Positions 7,648-15,822 of a DNA stretch of 50,179 nt are shown piece after piece. The DNA lies in NCBI GenBank assembly GCA_017414385.1, contig JAFQMO010000162.1:1-50179 (forward strand). Reading direction: 5' to 3'. Each line of letters begins with the position of its first letter. Position 1 is the stretch's first letter. The DNA comes from Clostridia bacterium (GTDB taxonomy: Bacteria; Bacillota; Clostridia; Oscillospirales; CAG-272). The notes under the pieces are model-generated. The model saw only the letters and a list, made by a program, of their open reading frames with translations, searched no databases and was not told where the DNA came from. The position numbers were made by a program, and so were the translations under genes.

Positions 7648-8043
7648 ATGGAAAAAAATGATATACAAAATACAGTCAAAGAAATCATTCGTATCAGCGG
7701 TGTCAATCCGAAAAAATGCATAAAATGCGGAAAATGTTCCGGTACCTGCCCCGCATACGATGAAATGGAATATCATCCGCATCAATTTGTCAGTATGGTA
7801 GATATGGGCGACATCGAGCCTCTTTTGGAAAGCCCTTCTATCTTCAAATGTCTTTCCTGCATGGCCTGTGTGGATCGTTGTCCGCGCGGTGTAGAGCCTG
7901 CAAAGCTGATCGAAGCGATTCGTTCCGTAAAACAGCGGATGCAGGGCTCCAATCACATGAAGCCCGATGATATTCCCGCTTTGCTCGATGAAGAGCTTCC
8001 GCAGCAGGCAATTGTATCCGCTCTTCGGAAATATATGAAATAA
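7648..8043 (+). CDS. hdrC: Heterodisulfide reductase subunit C-like ferredoxin
   Basis: A 131-residue HdrC: two CxxCxxCxxxCP sites (Cys24/27/30/34 and Cys68/71/74/78) bind two [4Fe-4S] clusters that form the electron wire between HdrA and HdrB. It lacks the membrane partner HdrE, consistent with a soluble complex. It starts 72 nt after hdrB with only a weak ribosome site, and ends 14 nt before hdrA, whose strong AAGGAGG overlaps the hdrC stop. The length is slightly below the usual 150-190 residues because the C-terminal tail is short. Confidence 0.9.
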   Translation: MEKNDIQNTVKEIIRISGVNPKKCIKCGKCSGTCPAYDEMEYHPHQFVSMVDMGDIEPLLESPSIFKCLSCMACVDRCPRGVEPAKLIEAIRSVKQRMQGSNHMKPDDIPALLDEELPQQAIVSALRKYMK

Positions 8044-8057
8044 GGAGGAAACACACA

Positions 8058-10052
8058 ATGCAAAGAATCGGCGTATTCGTATGCTGGTGCGGCTCTAACA
8101 TTGCCGCAACCGTCGATGTACAGCGCGTTGCTGACGCAGTAAGGTCAGAACCCGGTGTGGTTTTCTCCGTTGATTATCAATATATGTGCTCTCAAGCAGG
8201 TCAGAGCATGATCGTTGATGCGGTCAAGGAGCATCAGCTGACAGGCCTCGTCATTTGTTCCTGTTCTCCCAGAATGCACGAATCAACATTCCGCAAAACC
8301 GCACAGCTGGCAGGGATCAATCCCTACATGGTTGAGATTGCCAACATCCGTGAGCAATGCTCTTGGGTCCATAAGGATATCTTTATTGGCACACAAAAGG
8401 CAATCACTCTCGCCAAGGCAGCTATTGCCAAGGTCAACCTTAACACCCCGCTCACCTCGGGAGAATCTAAGGTCACGAAGCGTGCTCTCGTCATCGGCGG
8501 CGGTATTGCCGGTATTCAGTCTGCACTTGATATTGCAGATGCGGGATTCCCGGTCGACCTCGTGGAAAAAGAAGCCACCATCGGCGGAAAAATGGCACAG
8601 CTTGATAAGACCTTTCCAACATTGGACTGTGCCGCATGCATTCTGACACCAAAAATGGTTGATGTCGCACAACACGAAAACATTCGCATCATTTCGCACG
8701 CACAGGTAGAGGAGGTAGGCGGCTTTGTCGGAAATTTCCACGTAAAGATCCGCAAAAAGGCACGCTTTGTCGACGAATCTATCTGCACCGGATGCGGCCT
8801 TTGTACAGAAAAATGTCCGCAAAAGAAGGTGCCCAATGCCTTCAACCTCAATATGGACCATCATCGGGCAATCTACATCCCGTTTGCGCAGGCCGTACCG
8901 AAGGTCGCAATAATCGATCCTGATTACTGCAGCATGTTGAAAAATGGCAAATGCGGCGTTTGCGCAAAGGTCTGCAGTGTCGGTGCGATCGATTATCAGC
9001 AAAAAGATGAGATCATCGAGGAGGATTACGGCGCAATCGTTACAGCAACCGGATACAATCCGATCTCCCTCGAAAAATATGACGAATATGCATACAGTCT
9101 TTCCAAGGATGTCATCACCTCACTCGAATTTGAACGGTTGACAAACGCAGCCGGCCCCACCCAAGGGCACCTTATCCGCCCCTCTGACGGCAAGCAGCCG
9201 CACACGATCGTATTCGTTCAGTGTGTCGGCTCCCGTTGTGCAGCAAACGCAGAAAAAGGCAAGGAGTACTGCTCCAAGATCTGCTGCATGTACACGGCAA
9301 AGCATGCTATGCTCGTCAGGGATAAATATCCCGATACCGAGGTCTATGTTTTCTATATCGATGTTCGGACTCCGGGTAAAAGCTTCGATGAGTTTTACCG
9401 CCGTGCAGTTGAGGAATACGGTGTTCACTATATCAAGGGTATGGTCGGAAAGGTCATTCCTGAGGGCAATACACTTAAGGTTCAAGCGTCAGACCTGCTC
9501 ATGAACAAGCAACTGCATATCGATGCAGATCTGGTCGTCCTTGCAGCAGCGATCGAACCCGACCGCTCCGCACGTCCTTTGGCAACCATGCTAACTGCAT
9601 CCATGGATACCAATGATTTCTTCACAGAGGCACACCCCAAGCTCCGGCCCGTCGAGTCGCCGACTGCCGGTATTTTCCTGTCCGGTACATGTCAGGGTCC
9701 CAAGGACATCCCCGAAACCGTTTCTCAGGCAAGTGCGGCAGCCGCAAAGGTCATCGGTCTTCTCTGTAAGAACACCCTGAAGGGGAACCCTTGTGTTGCA
9801 GTATCCGACGAAATGATGTGTAACGGATGCTCCTCATGTGCCAATGTGTGTCCCTACGGAGCAATTACATACGAAAGCAAAGAATTCCGTATGCCTGACC
9901 GCACAACAAGGATGCGCCGTGTCGCAAAGGTCAATCCCGCGGTATGTCAGGGATGCGGCTGTTGTACAGTCGCATGTCCGTCCGGCGCAATGGATCTGGA
10001 CGGATTCAAAAATCAACAAATCATGGCGGAGGTGGATGCAATATGCAAATAA
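8058..10052 (+). CDS. hdrA: HdrA, FAD-dependent electron-bifurcating subunit
   Basis: A 664-residue HdrA, the flavoprotein core where electrons are split between a high- and a low-potential branch in HdrABC complexes. Features in order: an N-terminal Cys-rich domain (Cys9, Cys11, Cys44, Cys67/69), the FAD Rossmann motif GGGIAG (147-152), a DCAACI element (190-195), two ferredoxin-type sites (Cys243-253 and Cys291-306), the HdrA-specific cluster motif with Cys389, Cys394, Cys405 and Cys409-Cys410, and two C-terminal ferredoxin sites (588-598 and 630-640), the likely exit to ferredoxin. No in-frame TGA (selenocysteine) is present. The last 10 nt overlap flxD. Length and domain order are typical. 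Confidence 0.93.
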   Translation: MQRIGVFVCWCGSNIAATVDVQRVADAVRSEPGVVFSVDYQYMCSQAGQSMIVDAVKEHQLTGLVICSCSPRMHESTFRKTAQLAGINPYMVEIANIREQCSWVHKDIFIGTQKAITLAKAAIAKVNLNTPLTSGESKVTKRALVIGGGIAGIQSALDIADAGFPVDLVEKEATIGGKMAQLDKTFPTLDCAACILTPKMVDVAQHENIRIISHAQVEEVGGFVGNFHVKIRKKARFVDESICTGCGLCTEKCPQKKVPNAFNLNMDHHRAIYIPFAQAVPKVAIIDPDYCSMLKNGKCGVCAKVCSVGAIDYQQKDEIIEEDYGAIVTATGYNPISLEKYDEYAYSLSKDVITSLEFERLTNAAGPTQGHLIRPSDGKQPHTIVFVQCVGSRCAANAEKGKEYCSKICCMYTAKHAMLVRDKYPDTEVYVFYIDVRTPGKSFDEFYRRAVEEYGVHYIKGMVGKVIPEGNTLKVQASDLLMNKQLHIDADLVVLAAAIEPDRSARPLATMLTASMDTNDFFTEAHPKLRPVESPTAGIFLSGTCQGPKDIPETVSQASAAAAKVIGLLCKNTLKGNPCVAVSDEMMCNGCSSCANVCPYGAITYESKEFRMPDRTTRMRRVAKVNPAVCQGCGCCTVACPSGAMDLDGFKNQQIMAEVDAICK

Positions 10053-10486
10053 ATAATACAACAGAATTTCGCCCGAAAATTGTTGCGTTCTGCTGCAATT
10101 GGTGTTCCTATGCCGGTGCCGATCTGGCAGGAAACAACCGTCTTTCATACCCCGCCGATATCAAGATCATTCGTGTTCCCTGCTCCTGCCGTGTCAACCC
10201 CACCTTCATTCTCCGCGCCTTCCAGAGAGGAGCAGATGGCGTTATCCTTTGCGGATGTCACCCCGGAGACTGTCACTATACCTCCGGAAATTATTATACC
10301 AGACGCCGTATGACATTGCTGTTCTCCATGATGAATTATCTTGGAATTGAAAAAGAACGAACACGTGTCGAGTGGGTCTCCGCCGCAGAAGGAGCGAAAT
10401 TTGCCGCAGTCATGCAGGATTTTGCACAAACAGTAGCCGCCCTCGGCGAAAGCAAACGATTGGAGGATCTCAGATGCAAACAGTAA
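10043..10486 (+). CDS. flxD: FlxD (MvhD-like [2Fe-2S] adaptor)
   Basis: A 147-residue MvhD/FlxD-type protein that carries electrons from an input module into HdrA through a [2Fe-2S] cluster. Conserved cysteines are Cys17/18, Cys21, Cys47/49, Cys70, Cys72 and Cys77, within the family motifs CNWCSYAGAD and CGCHPGDCHY. The start at 10043 lies inside the end of hdrA and is preceded by GGAGGT at suitable distance; the gene overlaps flxC by 13 nt. In hydrogenotrophic methanogens MvhD links a hydrogenase to HdrA. Here the neighbours are the NADH-oxidising Flx subunits, so NADH is the likely source of electrons. Confidence 0.9.
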   Translation: MQINNTTEFRPKIVAFCCNWCSYAGADLAGNNRLSYPADIKIIRVPCSCRVNPTFILRAFQRGADGVILCGCHPGDCHYTSGNYYTRRRMTLLFSMMNYLGIEKERTRVEWVSAAEGAKFAAVMQDFAQTVAALGESKRLEDLRCKQ

Positions 10487-11463
10487 CACGTGAGCAGCTT
10501 CTTTCCAAAGCCGTTTCTCTGCTTTCCTCCGGCACGGTCAACCGTGTCCTCGGATGGAAAAAGGGAGACTTTGCATATGATGTCACCCCCTCTGTCTTTG
10601 AAACCGAAAGCGAACTGCAGGATTCCTTTGTTTACAATATTTTCTGCAGTGCCAATTTTTCGAAATATTTAATTTCTGAAACACAGAAGGAAGGACGGGT
10701 GCTGGTTTTCCTTAAGCCCTGTGACAGTTACTCCTTCAATCAGCTTCTGACTGAGCATCGCTTCGACAGAGAAAGGGTCTATGCTGTCGGTATCCCCTGC
10801 GATGGCATGATGGATACCGCATCTGTCAAGGCGCTCGCTCCGGACGGACTGACCCATGCAGTGCGTGACGGGGAACAACTGAAGATCTCCACGCTCTATG
10901 ATGGAGAGACGTCCTTCCCCTTTGCAAAGGTGCTTCCTGACCGCTGCAAGCTCTGTAAGAGCAAAAAAGTCGTGGTGTATGATGAAATGCTTGGTACGAA
11001 CGGCGACATAACCGATGCCCCTCGCTTTGAGGAGGTGGTGCGGCTTGAGAATATGACCGAGGAGGAACGTTATACCTTTTGGCAAAAGGAGCTTTCCCGC
11101 TGTATTCGGTGCAATGCGTGTCGTGATGTCTGTCCGGCATGCACCTGTGAAAAATGTGTCTTTGACAATCCCGCATCCGGCGTTGAGAACAAAGCAATCG
11201 ACGATCCGTTTGAGGAGAAGCTCTTCCATATCATCCGCGCATTTCACGTTGCGGGCCGCTGTACCGACTGCGGAGAATGCTCCCGTGTTTGTCCGCAAAG
11301 CATCCCCCTGCATCTCTTAAACCGCAAGTTTATTTATGACATTGACCGCAATTACGGCGAATACATCGCCGGTGCCGAGGAAGGTCTCCGTGCGCCGCTC
11401 GTCGATTATCATACAGACGATCCGGAGACCGATGCCGTTATGGAAGGAGGTCAAAAGCAATGA
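10474..11463 (+). CDS. flxC: FlxC, iron-sulfur subunit of the Flx NADH dehydrogenase module
   Basis: A 329-residue cytosolic Fe-S protein. The N-terminal ~200 residues resemble the FrhB/AsrA-like fold, with VFLKPCDSYSF and GIPCDGM motifs and a CKLC pair near 158-161. The C-terminal part has two [4Fe-4S] sites, Cys210/213/216/220 and Cys263/266/269/273. It is assigned as FlxC by position next to flxD and by similarity to its neighbour FlxB, since the order here is the mirror of the described flxABCD. The start at 10474 has TGGAGG seven bases upstream and overlaps flxD. Its proposed role is to relay electrons from FlxA/FlxB to FlxD. Confidence 0.8.
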   Translation: MQTVTREQLLSKAVSLLSSGTVNRVLGWKKGDFAYDVTPSVFETESELQDSFVYNIFCSANFSKYLISETQKEGRVLVFLKPCDSYSFNQLLTEHRFDRERVYAVGIPCDGMMDTASVKALAPDGLTHAVRDGEQLKISTLYDGETSFPFAKVLPDRCKLCKSKKVVVYDEMLGTNGDITDAPRFEEVVRLENMTEEERYTFWQKELSRCIRCNACRDVCPACTCEKCVFDNPASGVENKAIDDPFEEKLFHIIRAFHVAGRCTDCGECSRVCPQSIPLHLLNRKFIYDIDRNYGEYIAGAEEGLRAPLVDYHTDDPETDAVMEGGQKQ

Positions 11464-12494
11464 AAAAGTGTCCTCTGACACAGCTTGATCTTTTCCTCTC
11501 AGAGATTTCCTCTTCTATAGCCCTCTATCTTCCTGTCAACGGCACAGGAAAGGATCATCGGCCGATGTATGTCAGGTACACCGAGGGTGTCCGATACAGT
11601 ACCGCGCTCAATGCCGTTCGCGGCCCCAAGGATTTCTTTCTCCCGCAGACAGAAACACTCGTACAGTTCAAGGTAGACGGCAAAAAAATTGAGATCATCG
11701 ATCCCCGCACCGAGCATGAGGACTTTGTCATTTTCGGTGTCCGTGCCTGCGATTATAAGGGCCTTGACGTGCTTGACCGTGTATTCCTTTCCGATCCGAT
11801 CGACAGCTACTATGCGTCTCGTCGTGACCACGGCATCATCTTTACCATGGCATGTACCCGTCCTGCCGAAACTTGCTTCTGCAGCACTTTCGGTATTGAT
11901 CCTGCCGAGCCGATGGGCGATGTCAGCTGCTATATGACAGACACAGATCTGTATCTGGACGTAAAAACAGAAAAGGGCGCGCACGCGCTTTCCTCTGTTA
12001 TGCATCTGCTGACAGACTGTGACAGCGCCCCCGTCGAAAAACAGAAAACCCAAATCAGAGAACGCGTAAAGGCACTCCCTTTGTCGGGACTTTCCACGGA
12101 TAAATTCGGCAAGGGAACCATGGAAGCGCTTTTTGACGATCCGCGCTGGGAATCGCTTTCTGAGGCCTGCCTTGCCTGCGGAACCTGCACCTATGTCTGC
12201 CCGACATGTCAGTGCTATGACATCAAGGATTTTGATACGGGACACGGCATCCGCCGTTTCCGCTGTTGGGACAGCTGTATGTATTCGGAATTTACGAAAA
12301 TGTCCGCAGGTCAGCCGCGCACAACGCAAATGCAGCGCTTCCGTCAGCGATTCATGCATAAGCTTGTCTATTATCCGACAAATCACCAGGGAATGTTCAG
12401 CTGTGTTGGCTGCGGAAGATGCTTATCCGCCTGTCCGATCTCCATGAACATTGTCAAAGTTATGAAAACGCTTGGGGAGGAAAATGAATTATGA
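11460..12494 (+). CDS. flxB: FlxB, AsrA/sulfhydrogenase-beta-like iron-sulfur subunit
   Basis: A 344-residue protein related to anaerobic sulfite reductase subunit A and the beta subunit of archaeal sulfhydrogenase. It shows FGVRACDYKGL (91-102), a CTRPAETCFC cysteine cluster (132-141) and two [4Fe-4S] sites, Cys237/240/243/247 and Cys315/318/321/325, with a CW..C element between them. It begins with an ATGA overlap on flxC and ends with an ATGA overlap on flxA, so these subunits are translationally coupled. It should pass electrons from the FAD/[2Fe-2S] protein FlxA toward HdrA. The B/C naming follows gene order and could be swapped. Confidence 0.8.
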   Translation: MKKCPLTQLDLFLSEISSSIALYLPVNGTGKDHRPMYVRYTEGVRYSTALNAVRGPKDFFLPQTETLVQFKVDGKKIEIIDPRTEHEDFVIFGVRACDYKGLDVLDRVFLSDPIDSYYASRRDHGIIFTMACTRPAETCFCSTFGIDPAEPMGDVSCYMTDTDLYLDVKTEKGAHALSSVMHLLTDCDSAPVEKQKTQIRERVKALPLSGLSTDKFGKGTMEALFDDPRWESLSEACLACGTCTYVCPTCQCYDIKDFDTGHGIRRFRCWDSCMYSEFTKMSAGQPRTTQMQRFRQRFMHKLVYYPTNHQGMFSCVGCGRCLSACPISMNIVKVMKTLGEENEL

Positions 12495-13333
12495 CACAAA
12501 ATCTCCGAGAAGAAACATTGATCCCCGCGCTCGGTGTCGTGACCGATATTCGAATCGATACCCCCGATGTCAAAACCTTCCGGGTCGTAACACCGGACGG
12601 TCAGAAGCCGTTTATTCATAAGCCGGGCCAATGCGCAATGCTTTCCATTCCCGGTGTTGGAGAAGCAATGTTTTCGATCACCTCGTCTCCCACAAATGAG
12701 GCATACATGGAGTTTTCCATCAAAAAGTGCGGCTGTCTGACAAATTGGCTTCATGCCATGGATGTCGGTCAACAGATCACCATCCGCGGTCCCTACGGAA
12801 ACGGATTCCCTGTCGATGACGCCTTCGTCGGTCAAAATCTCCTTTTTATCGCGGGCGGCATCGGACTTGCTCCGTTGCGCTCGGTGATCAATTATGTGCG
12901 TCATCATCGTGAAAAATATGGTGATGTAGACATCATCTACGGCGCTCGCACCAAGGATGATCTCGTCGACTACCGTGAGATCATCGACGAATGGTGTACG
13001 GAGGAGGGGATCCGTGTACATCTCACCATCGACCGCGAGCAGCAGGGATGGGAGGGACATGTCGGCTTTGTTCCAAACTACGTAACGGAGCTGGGACTCC
13101 AAAGCAACTGCATCGGTGTTATTTGCGGACCTCCGATCATGATTAAATTCACGCTGTCTGCACTTGAAAAAATGGGCTTTTCCAAGGAACAGGTTTATAC
13201 GACCATGGAAATGCGTATGAAGTGCGGTGTCGGAAAATGCGGCAGATGCAATATCGGTCACAAATATGTCTGCAAGGACGGTCCCGTTTTCCGATTTGAC
13301 CAATTGGACGAACTCCCCGAAGAATACGAATGA
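12491..13333 (+). CDS. flxA: FlxA, FAD/NAD(H)-binding electron-input subunit
   Basis: A 280-residue ferredoxin-NAD(P)+ reductase-type protein (AsrB/sulfhydrogenase-gamma/PyrK family). FAD is bound through FSITSSP (61-67) and GPYGNGFP (100-107). The pyridine nucleotide site is AGGIGLAPLRS (121-131), followed by CGPPIM. A C-terminal [2Fe-2S] site is formed by Cys245, Cys250, Cys253 and Cys261. It is the expected NADH entry point of the complex. It overlaps flxB by ATGA and is followed after 26 nt by the iron-sulfur subunit gene. The choice of NADH over NADPH is inferred from the Flx family, not read from a residue. Confidence 0.88.
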   Translation: MTQNLREETLIPALGVVTDIRIDTPDVKTFRVVTPDGQKPFIHKPGQCAMLSIPGVGEAMFSITSSPTNEAYMEFSIKKCGCLTNWLHAMDVGQQITIRGPYGNGFPVDDAFVGQNLLFIAGGIGLAPLRSVINYVRHHREKYGDVDIIYGARTKDDLVDYREIIDEWCTEEGIRVHLTIDREQQGWEGHVGFVPNYVTELGLQSNCIGVICGPPIMIKFTLSALEKMGFSKEQVYTTMEMRMKCGVGKCGRCNIGHKYVCKDGPVFRFDQLDELPEEYE

Positions 13334-13359
13334 GAAACATCAAAAGAGGTTAAATATCA

Positions 13360-14034
13360 ATGGAAACCATGGTTCATATCTATCTGTTCGGCAAGGAATA
13401 TGAGGTCCCGGACAATTTGACCATTATGCGTGCAATGGAATACGCGGGTTACCGACTCGTCCGCGGATGCGGCTGCAGAAACGGATTCTGCGGCGCATGT
13501 GCGACGATCTACCGTATCAAAGGACAAACAGAGCTTAAGGTCTGTCTCGCTTGTCAGACAAAGGTTGAGGAAGGCATGTACATCGCAACGCTTCCCTTCT
13601 TCCCGCTGGTTAAACAGATCTATGATATAGAAAAAATCAAGCCTACCGAGCAGATTATGATGCAGCTCTATCCGGAGATCTATGCTTGTATCGGCTGTAA
13701 TGCATGCACAAAGTCCTGTACACAGGGACTGAACGTCATGCAGTACATTGCGTATGCACAACGCGGAGAGTATAACCGCTGTGCCGAAGAATCCTTTGAC
13801 TGTGTCATGTGCGGTGTATGCTCCTCCCGTTGTCCCGCCGGTATTTCCCACCCGCAGGTTGCAATGCTCGCGCGCCGTCTGAACGGCAAATATCTTGCTC
13901 CAAAGAGCCAACATCTTGAGGATCGTGTACAGGAGATCCGAAACGGAACCTTCCGCGAGCTGCTGGAAGCGCTGATGAACAAGCCCCTCAATGAAATGAA
14001 AGAACTCTACAACAATCGCGATATTGAAAAATAA
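13360..14034 (+). CDS. Fumarate reductase-like iron-sulfur subunit ([2Fe-2S] plus two [4Fe-4S])
   Basis: A 224-residue protein with an N-terminal plant-type [2Fe-2S] domain (Cys37/39, Cys44, Cys47, Cys62/65 around GCGCRNGFCGAC) and an alpha-helical domain carrying two complete [4Fe-4S] sites (Cys110/113/116/120 and Cys148/151/154/158). Classical FrdB/SdhB has one [4Fe-4S] and one [3Fe-4S], so this is closer to the N-terminal half of methanogen TfrB, whose CCG half is supplied here by the separate hdrB. No membrane anchor gene (FrdC/D, SdhC) is nearby, which points to a soluble enzyme. The start is set by AGAGGT nine bases upstream. It probably connects the Hdr complex to the flavoprotein encoded 11 nt downstream. 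Confidence 0.82.
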   Translation: METMVHIYLFGKEYEVPDNLTIMRAMEYAGYRLVRGCGCRNGFCGACATIYRIKGQTELKVCLACQTKVEEGMYIATLPFFPLVKQIYDIEKIKPTEQIMMQLYPEIYACIGCNACTKSCTQGLNVMQYIAYAQRGEYNRCAEESFDCVMCGVCSSRCPAGISHPQVAMLARRLNGKYLAPKSQHLEDRVQEIRNGTFRELLEALMNKPLNEMKELYNNRDIEK

Positions 14035-14044
14035 GGAGCAGACT

Positions 14045-15655
14045 ATGTATCCAAAACAATACGAAACCTCTCTGCATGCAGTGGAAGCGGCAAGAGAAGC
14101 AAACCTTGCATACACCCCTGCCCGTATGACCGCACAGGAAAAGGAACAGCTTTTGGCCACTTATCACCCCGATTACAGAGAAGATGAATTTTCCGTTCTT
14201 CCGATCGGTCCGAACAAAGGAGATCGGGTTCCGCATGAGCTTTGTGATATGCTGACAGCACACAGTCGTATCTCCGCTGATGACATCGATCTGGAGGCGG
14301 CACCCGCATATGATGTGGATGTGTTGGTGATCGGCGGCGGCGGAGCGGGCGCTGCTGCGGCCATCGAAGCACATGAGGCAGGCGTATCGGTCTTGATCGT
14401 CACAAAGTTGCGTATCGGTGATGCCAACACAATGATGGCAGAGGGTGGAATTCAGGCTGCGGATAAGCCCAATGATTCACCCGCGATCCACTATCTCGAT
14501 GCGTTTGGCGGCGGCCACTTTTCCGCGAAGCCCCCGCTTCTCGCAAAGCTCGTAAATGAAGCGCCCGAGGCGATCCGATGGCTCGATAGCCTCGGCGTTG
14601 AATTTGACAAAGCTTCGGACGGTACAATGATCACAACGCACGGAGGCGGTACCTCCCGTAAGCGTATGCATGCCGCAAAGGACTATTCCGGCGCAGAGAT
14701 CATGCGGACACTGCGGGATGAGGTTCTGAACAGAGAGATTCCCGTTGTCGATTTCACCGCCGCACTTGAGCTGATTCTCGACGAAAACGGCAATGCCGCA
14801 GGTGCCGTTCTGCAAAATATGGAGACAGGCGAGCTTCTTGTTGCGCGGGCAAAAGCCGTCATCCTCGCGACGGGCGGTGCCGGCCGCATGCACTATCAGG
14901 GCTTCCCCACATCAAACCACTATGGTGCAACCGCAGACGGCTTGGTCCTCGGTTACCGTGTCGGGGCAAAGCTTTTGTACGCGGATACGCTCCAATACCA
15001 TCCGACAGGTGCTGCGTTTCCCGAACAGATCTTTGGTGCGCTTGTTACAGAAAAGGTCCGTTCTCTCGGCGCAAAGCTGATCGGTGCGGACGGCAAGGTC
15101 TTCATGCATCCGCTTGAAACACGCGATGTTTCTGCAGCATCGATCATCCGTGAATGTACTGACCGTAAAAACGGTGTGGAAACCCCCTCCGGTCACGGTG
15201 TATGGCTTGACACGCCCATGATCGAAATGATCGGCGGCGAAGGTACCATTGAAGCACGGATACCCGCTATGATGCGCATGTTTGCGAAATACGGCATCGA
15301 TATCCGCAAGGAACCGATCCTCGTATTCCCGACGCTCCATTACCAGAATGGCGGTCTCGATATCAATGATGACTGTATGACGACCTGTGTCAACAATCTA
15401 TATGCTGCGGGAGAGGTCGTAGGCGGTATCCACGGACGTAATAGACTGATGGGAAATTCCCTGCTTGATATTATCGTATTCGGCAGAAGCGCCGGAAAAA
15501 ATGCAGCAGAAAAAGCAAAGGAAACCACCGTCGGTACCCTCACGCTCGGCCATATCGATGCATACAACGAGCAAAGAAGTGCCGCAGGTATTGAAACCGA
15601 TCTTGTTTCTCCGATGCTGCTGCCCGATTATACCGCAAAGCCTTCAGAAGCCTGA
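14045..15655 (+). CDS. Fumarate reductase flavoprotein subunit (TfrA/FrdA-like)
   Basis: A 536-residue FAD protein of the succinate dehydrogenase/fumarate reductase family, expected to reduce fumarate to succinate in the cytosol. Catalytic and binding motifs are intact: dinucleotide fold GGGGAG (97-102), THGGGTSR (198-205), YHPTG (318-322), Glu336/Arg339, LHY with His432, and GRNRLMGNSL (464-473). The covalent-FAD histidine of the SHT motif is replaced (GDANTMMAEGG), so FAD should be noncovalent. Two oddities stand out: about 90 residues precede the FAD motif, and only about 55 follow GRSAG, so most of the usual C-terminal helical domain is missing. The ATG at 14045 with AAGGAG is preferred to a TTG at 14024. 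L-aspartate oxidase was considered but does not fit the context. Confidence 0.85.
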   Translation: MYPKQYETSLHAVEAAREANLAYTPARMTAQEKEQLLATYHPDYREDEFSVLPIGPNKGDRVPHELCDMLTAHSRISADDIDLEAAPAYDVDVLVIGGGGAGAAAAIEAHEAGVSVLIVTKLRIGDANTMMAEGGIQAADKPNDSPAIHYLDAFGGGHFSAKPPLLAKLVNEAPEAIRWLDSLGVEFDKASDGTMITTHGGGTSRKRMHAAKDYSGAEIMRTLRDEVLNREIPVVDFTAALELILDENGNAAGAVLQNMETGELLVARAKAVILATGGAGRMHYQGFPTSNHYGATADGLVLGYRVGAKLLYADTLQYHPTGAAFPEQIFGALVTEKVRSLGAKLIGADGKVFMHPLETRDVSAASIIRECTDRKNGVETPSGHGVWLDTPMIEMIGGEGTIEARIPAMMRMFAKYGIDIRKEPILVFPTLHYQNGGLDINDDCMTTCVNNLYAAGEVVGGIHGRNRLMGNSLLDIIVFGRSAGKNAAEKAKETTVGTLTLGHIDAYNEQRSAAGIETDLVSPMLLPDYTAKPSEA

Positions 15656-15677
15656 TACGGTGTTTCTCATACAACGA

Positions 15678-15708
15678 GCCCTGTACGTAAAATATACAGG
15701 GCATTTTT
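15678..15708 (+). terminator. Terminator of the mdh-fumC-hdr-flx-frd operon
   Basis: GCCCTGTA (15678-15685) pairs with TACAGGGC (15695-15702) around a 9-nt loop, followed by ATTTTTAT. It lies 23 nt after the flavoprotein stop codon. Confidence 0.88.
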
Positions 15709-15750
15709 ATAAAAACAGTATAAACAGTTCAACACACCTTGGCAAGTCAT

Positions 15751-15779
15751 TTGACTTTATTTTCAAGGTATGATATAAT
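15751..15779 (+). promoter_or_regulatory. Promoter of nrdG
   Basis: TTGACT (15751-15756), a 17-bp spacer and TATAAT (15774-15779), with a TG one base before the -10. Confidence 0.85.
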
Positions 15780-15822
15780 ATAGGAGCATCTGAAAACGGC
15801 AGAAAATCAAAGGAGATATCTT

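Noticed and set aside
7648..10052. Selenocysteine codons in HdrA/HdrC
   Set aside because: All expected cluster positions are ordinary cysteine codons and no in-frame TGA occurs.
14045..15655. L-aspartate oxidase (NadB)
   Set aside because: The family is related and FAD is also noncovalent there, but no NAD biosynthesis genes are near and an iron-sulfur partner subunit lies directly upstream.
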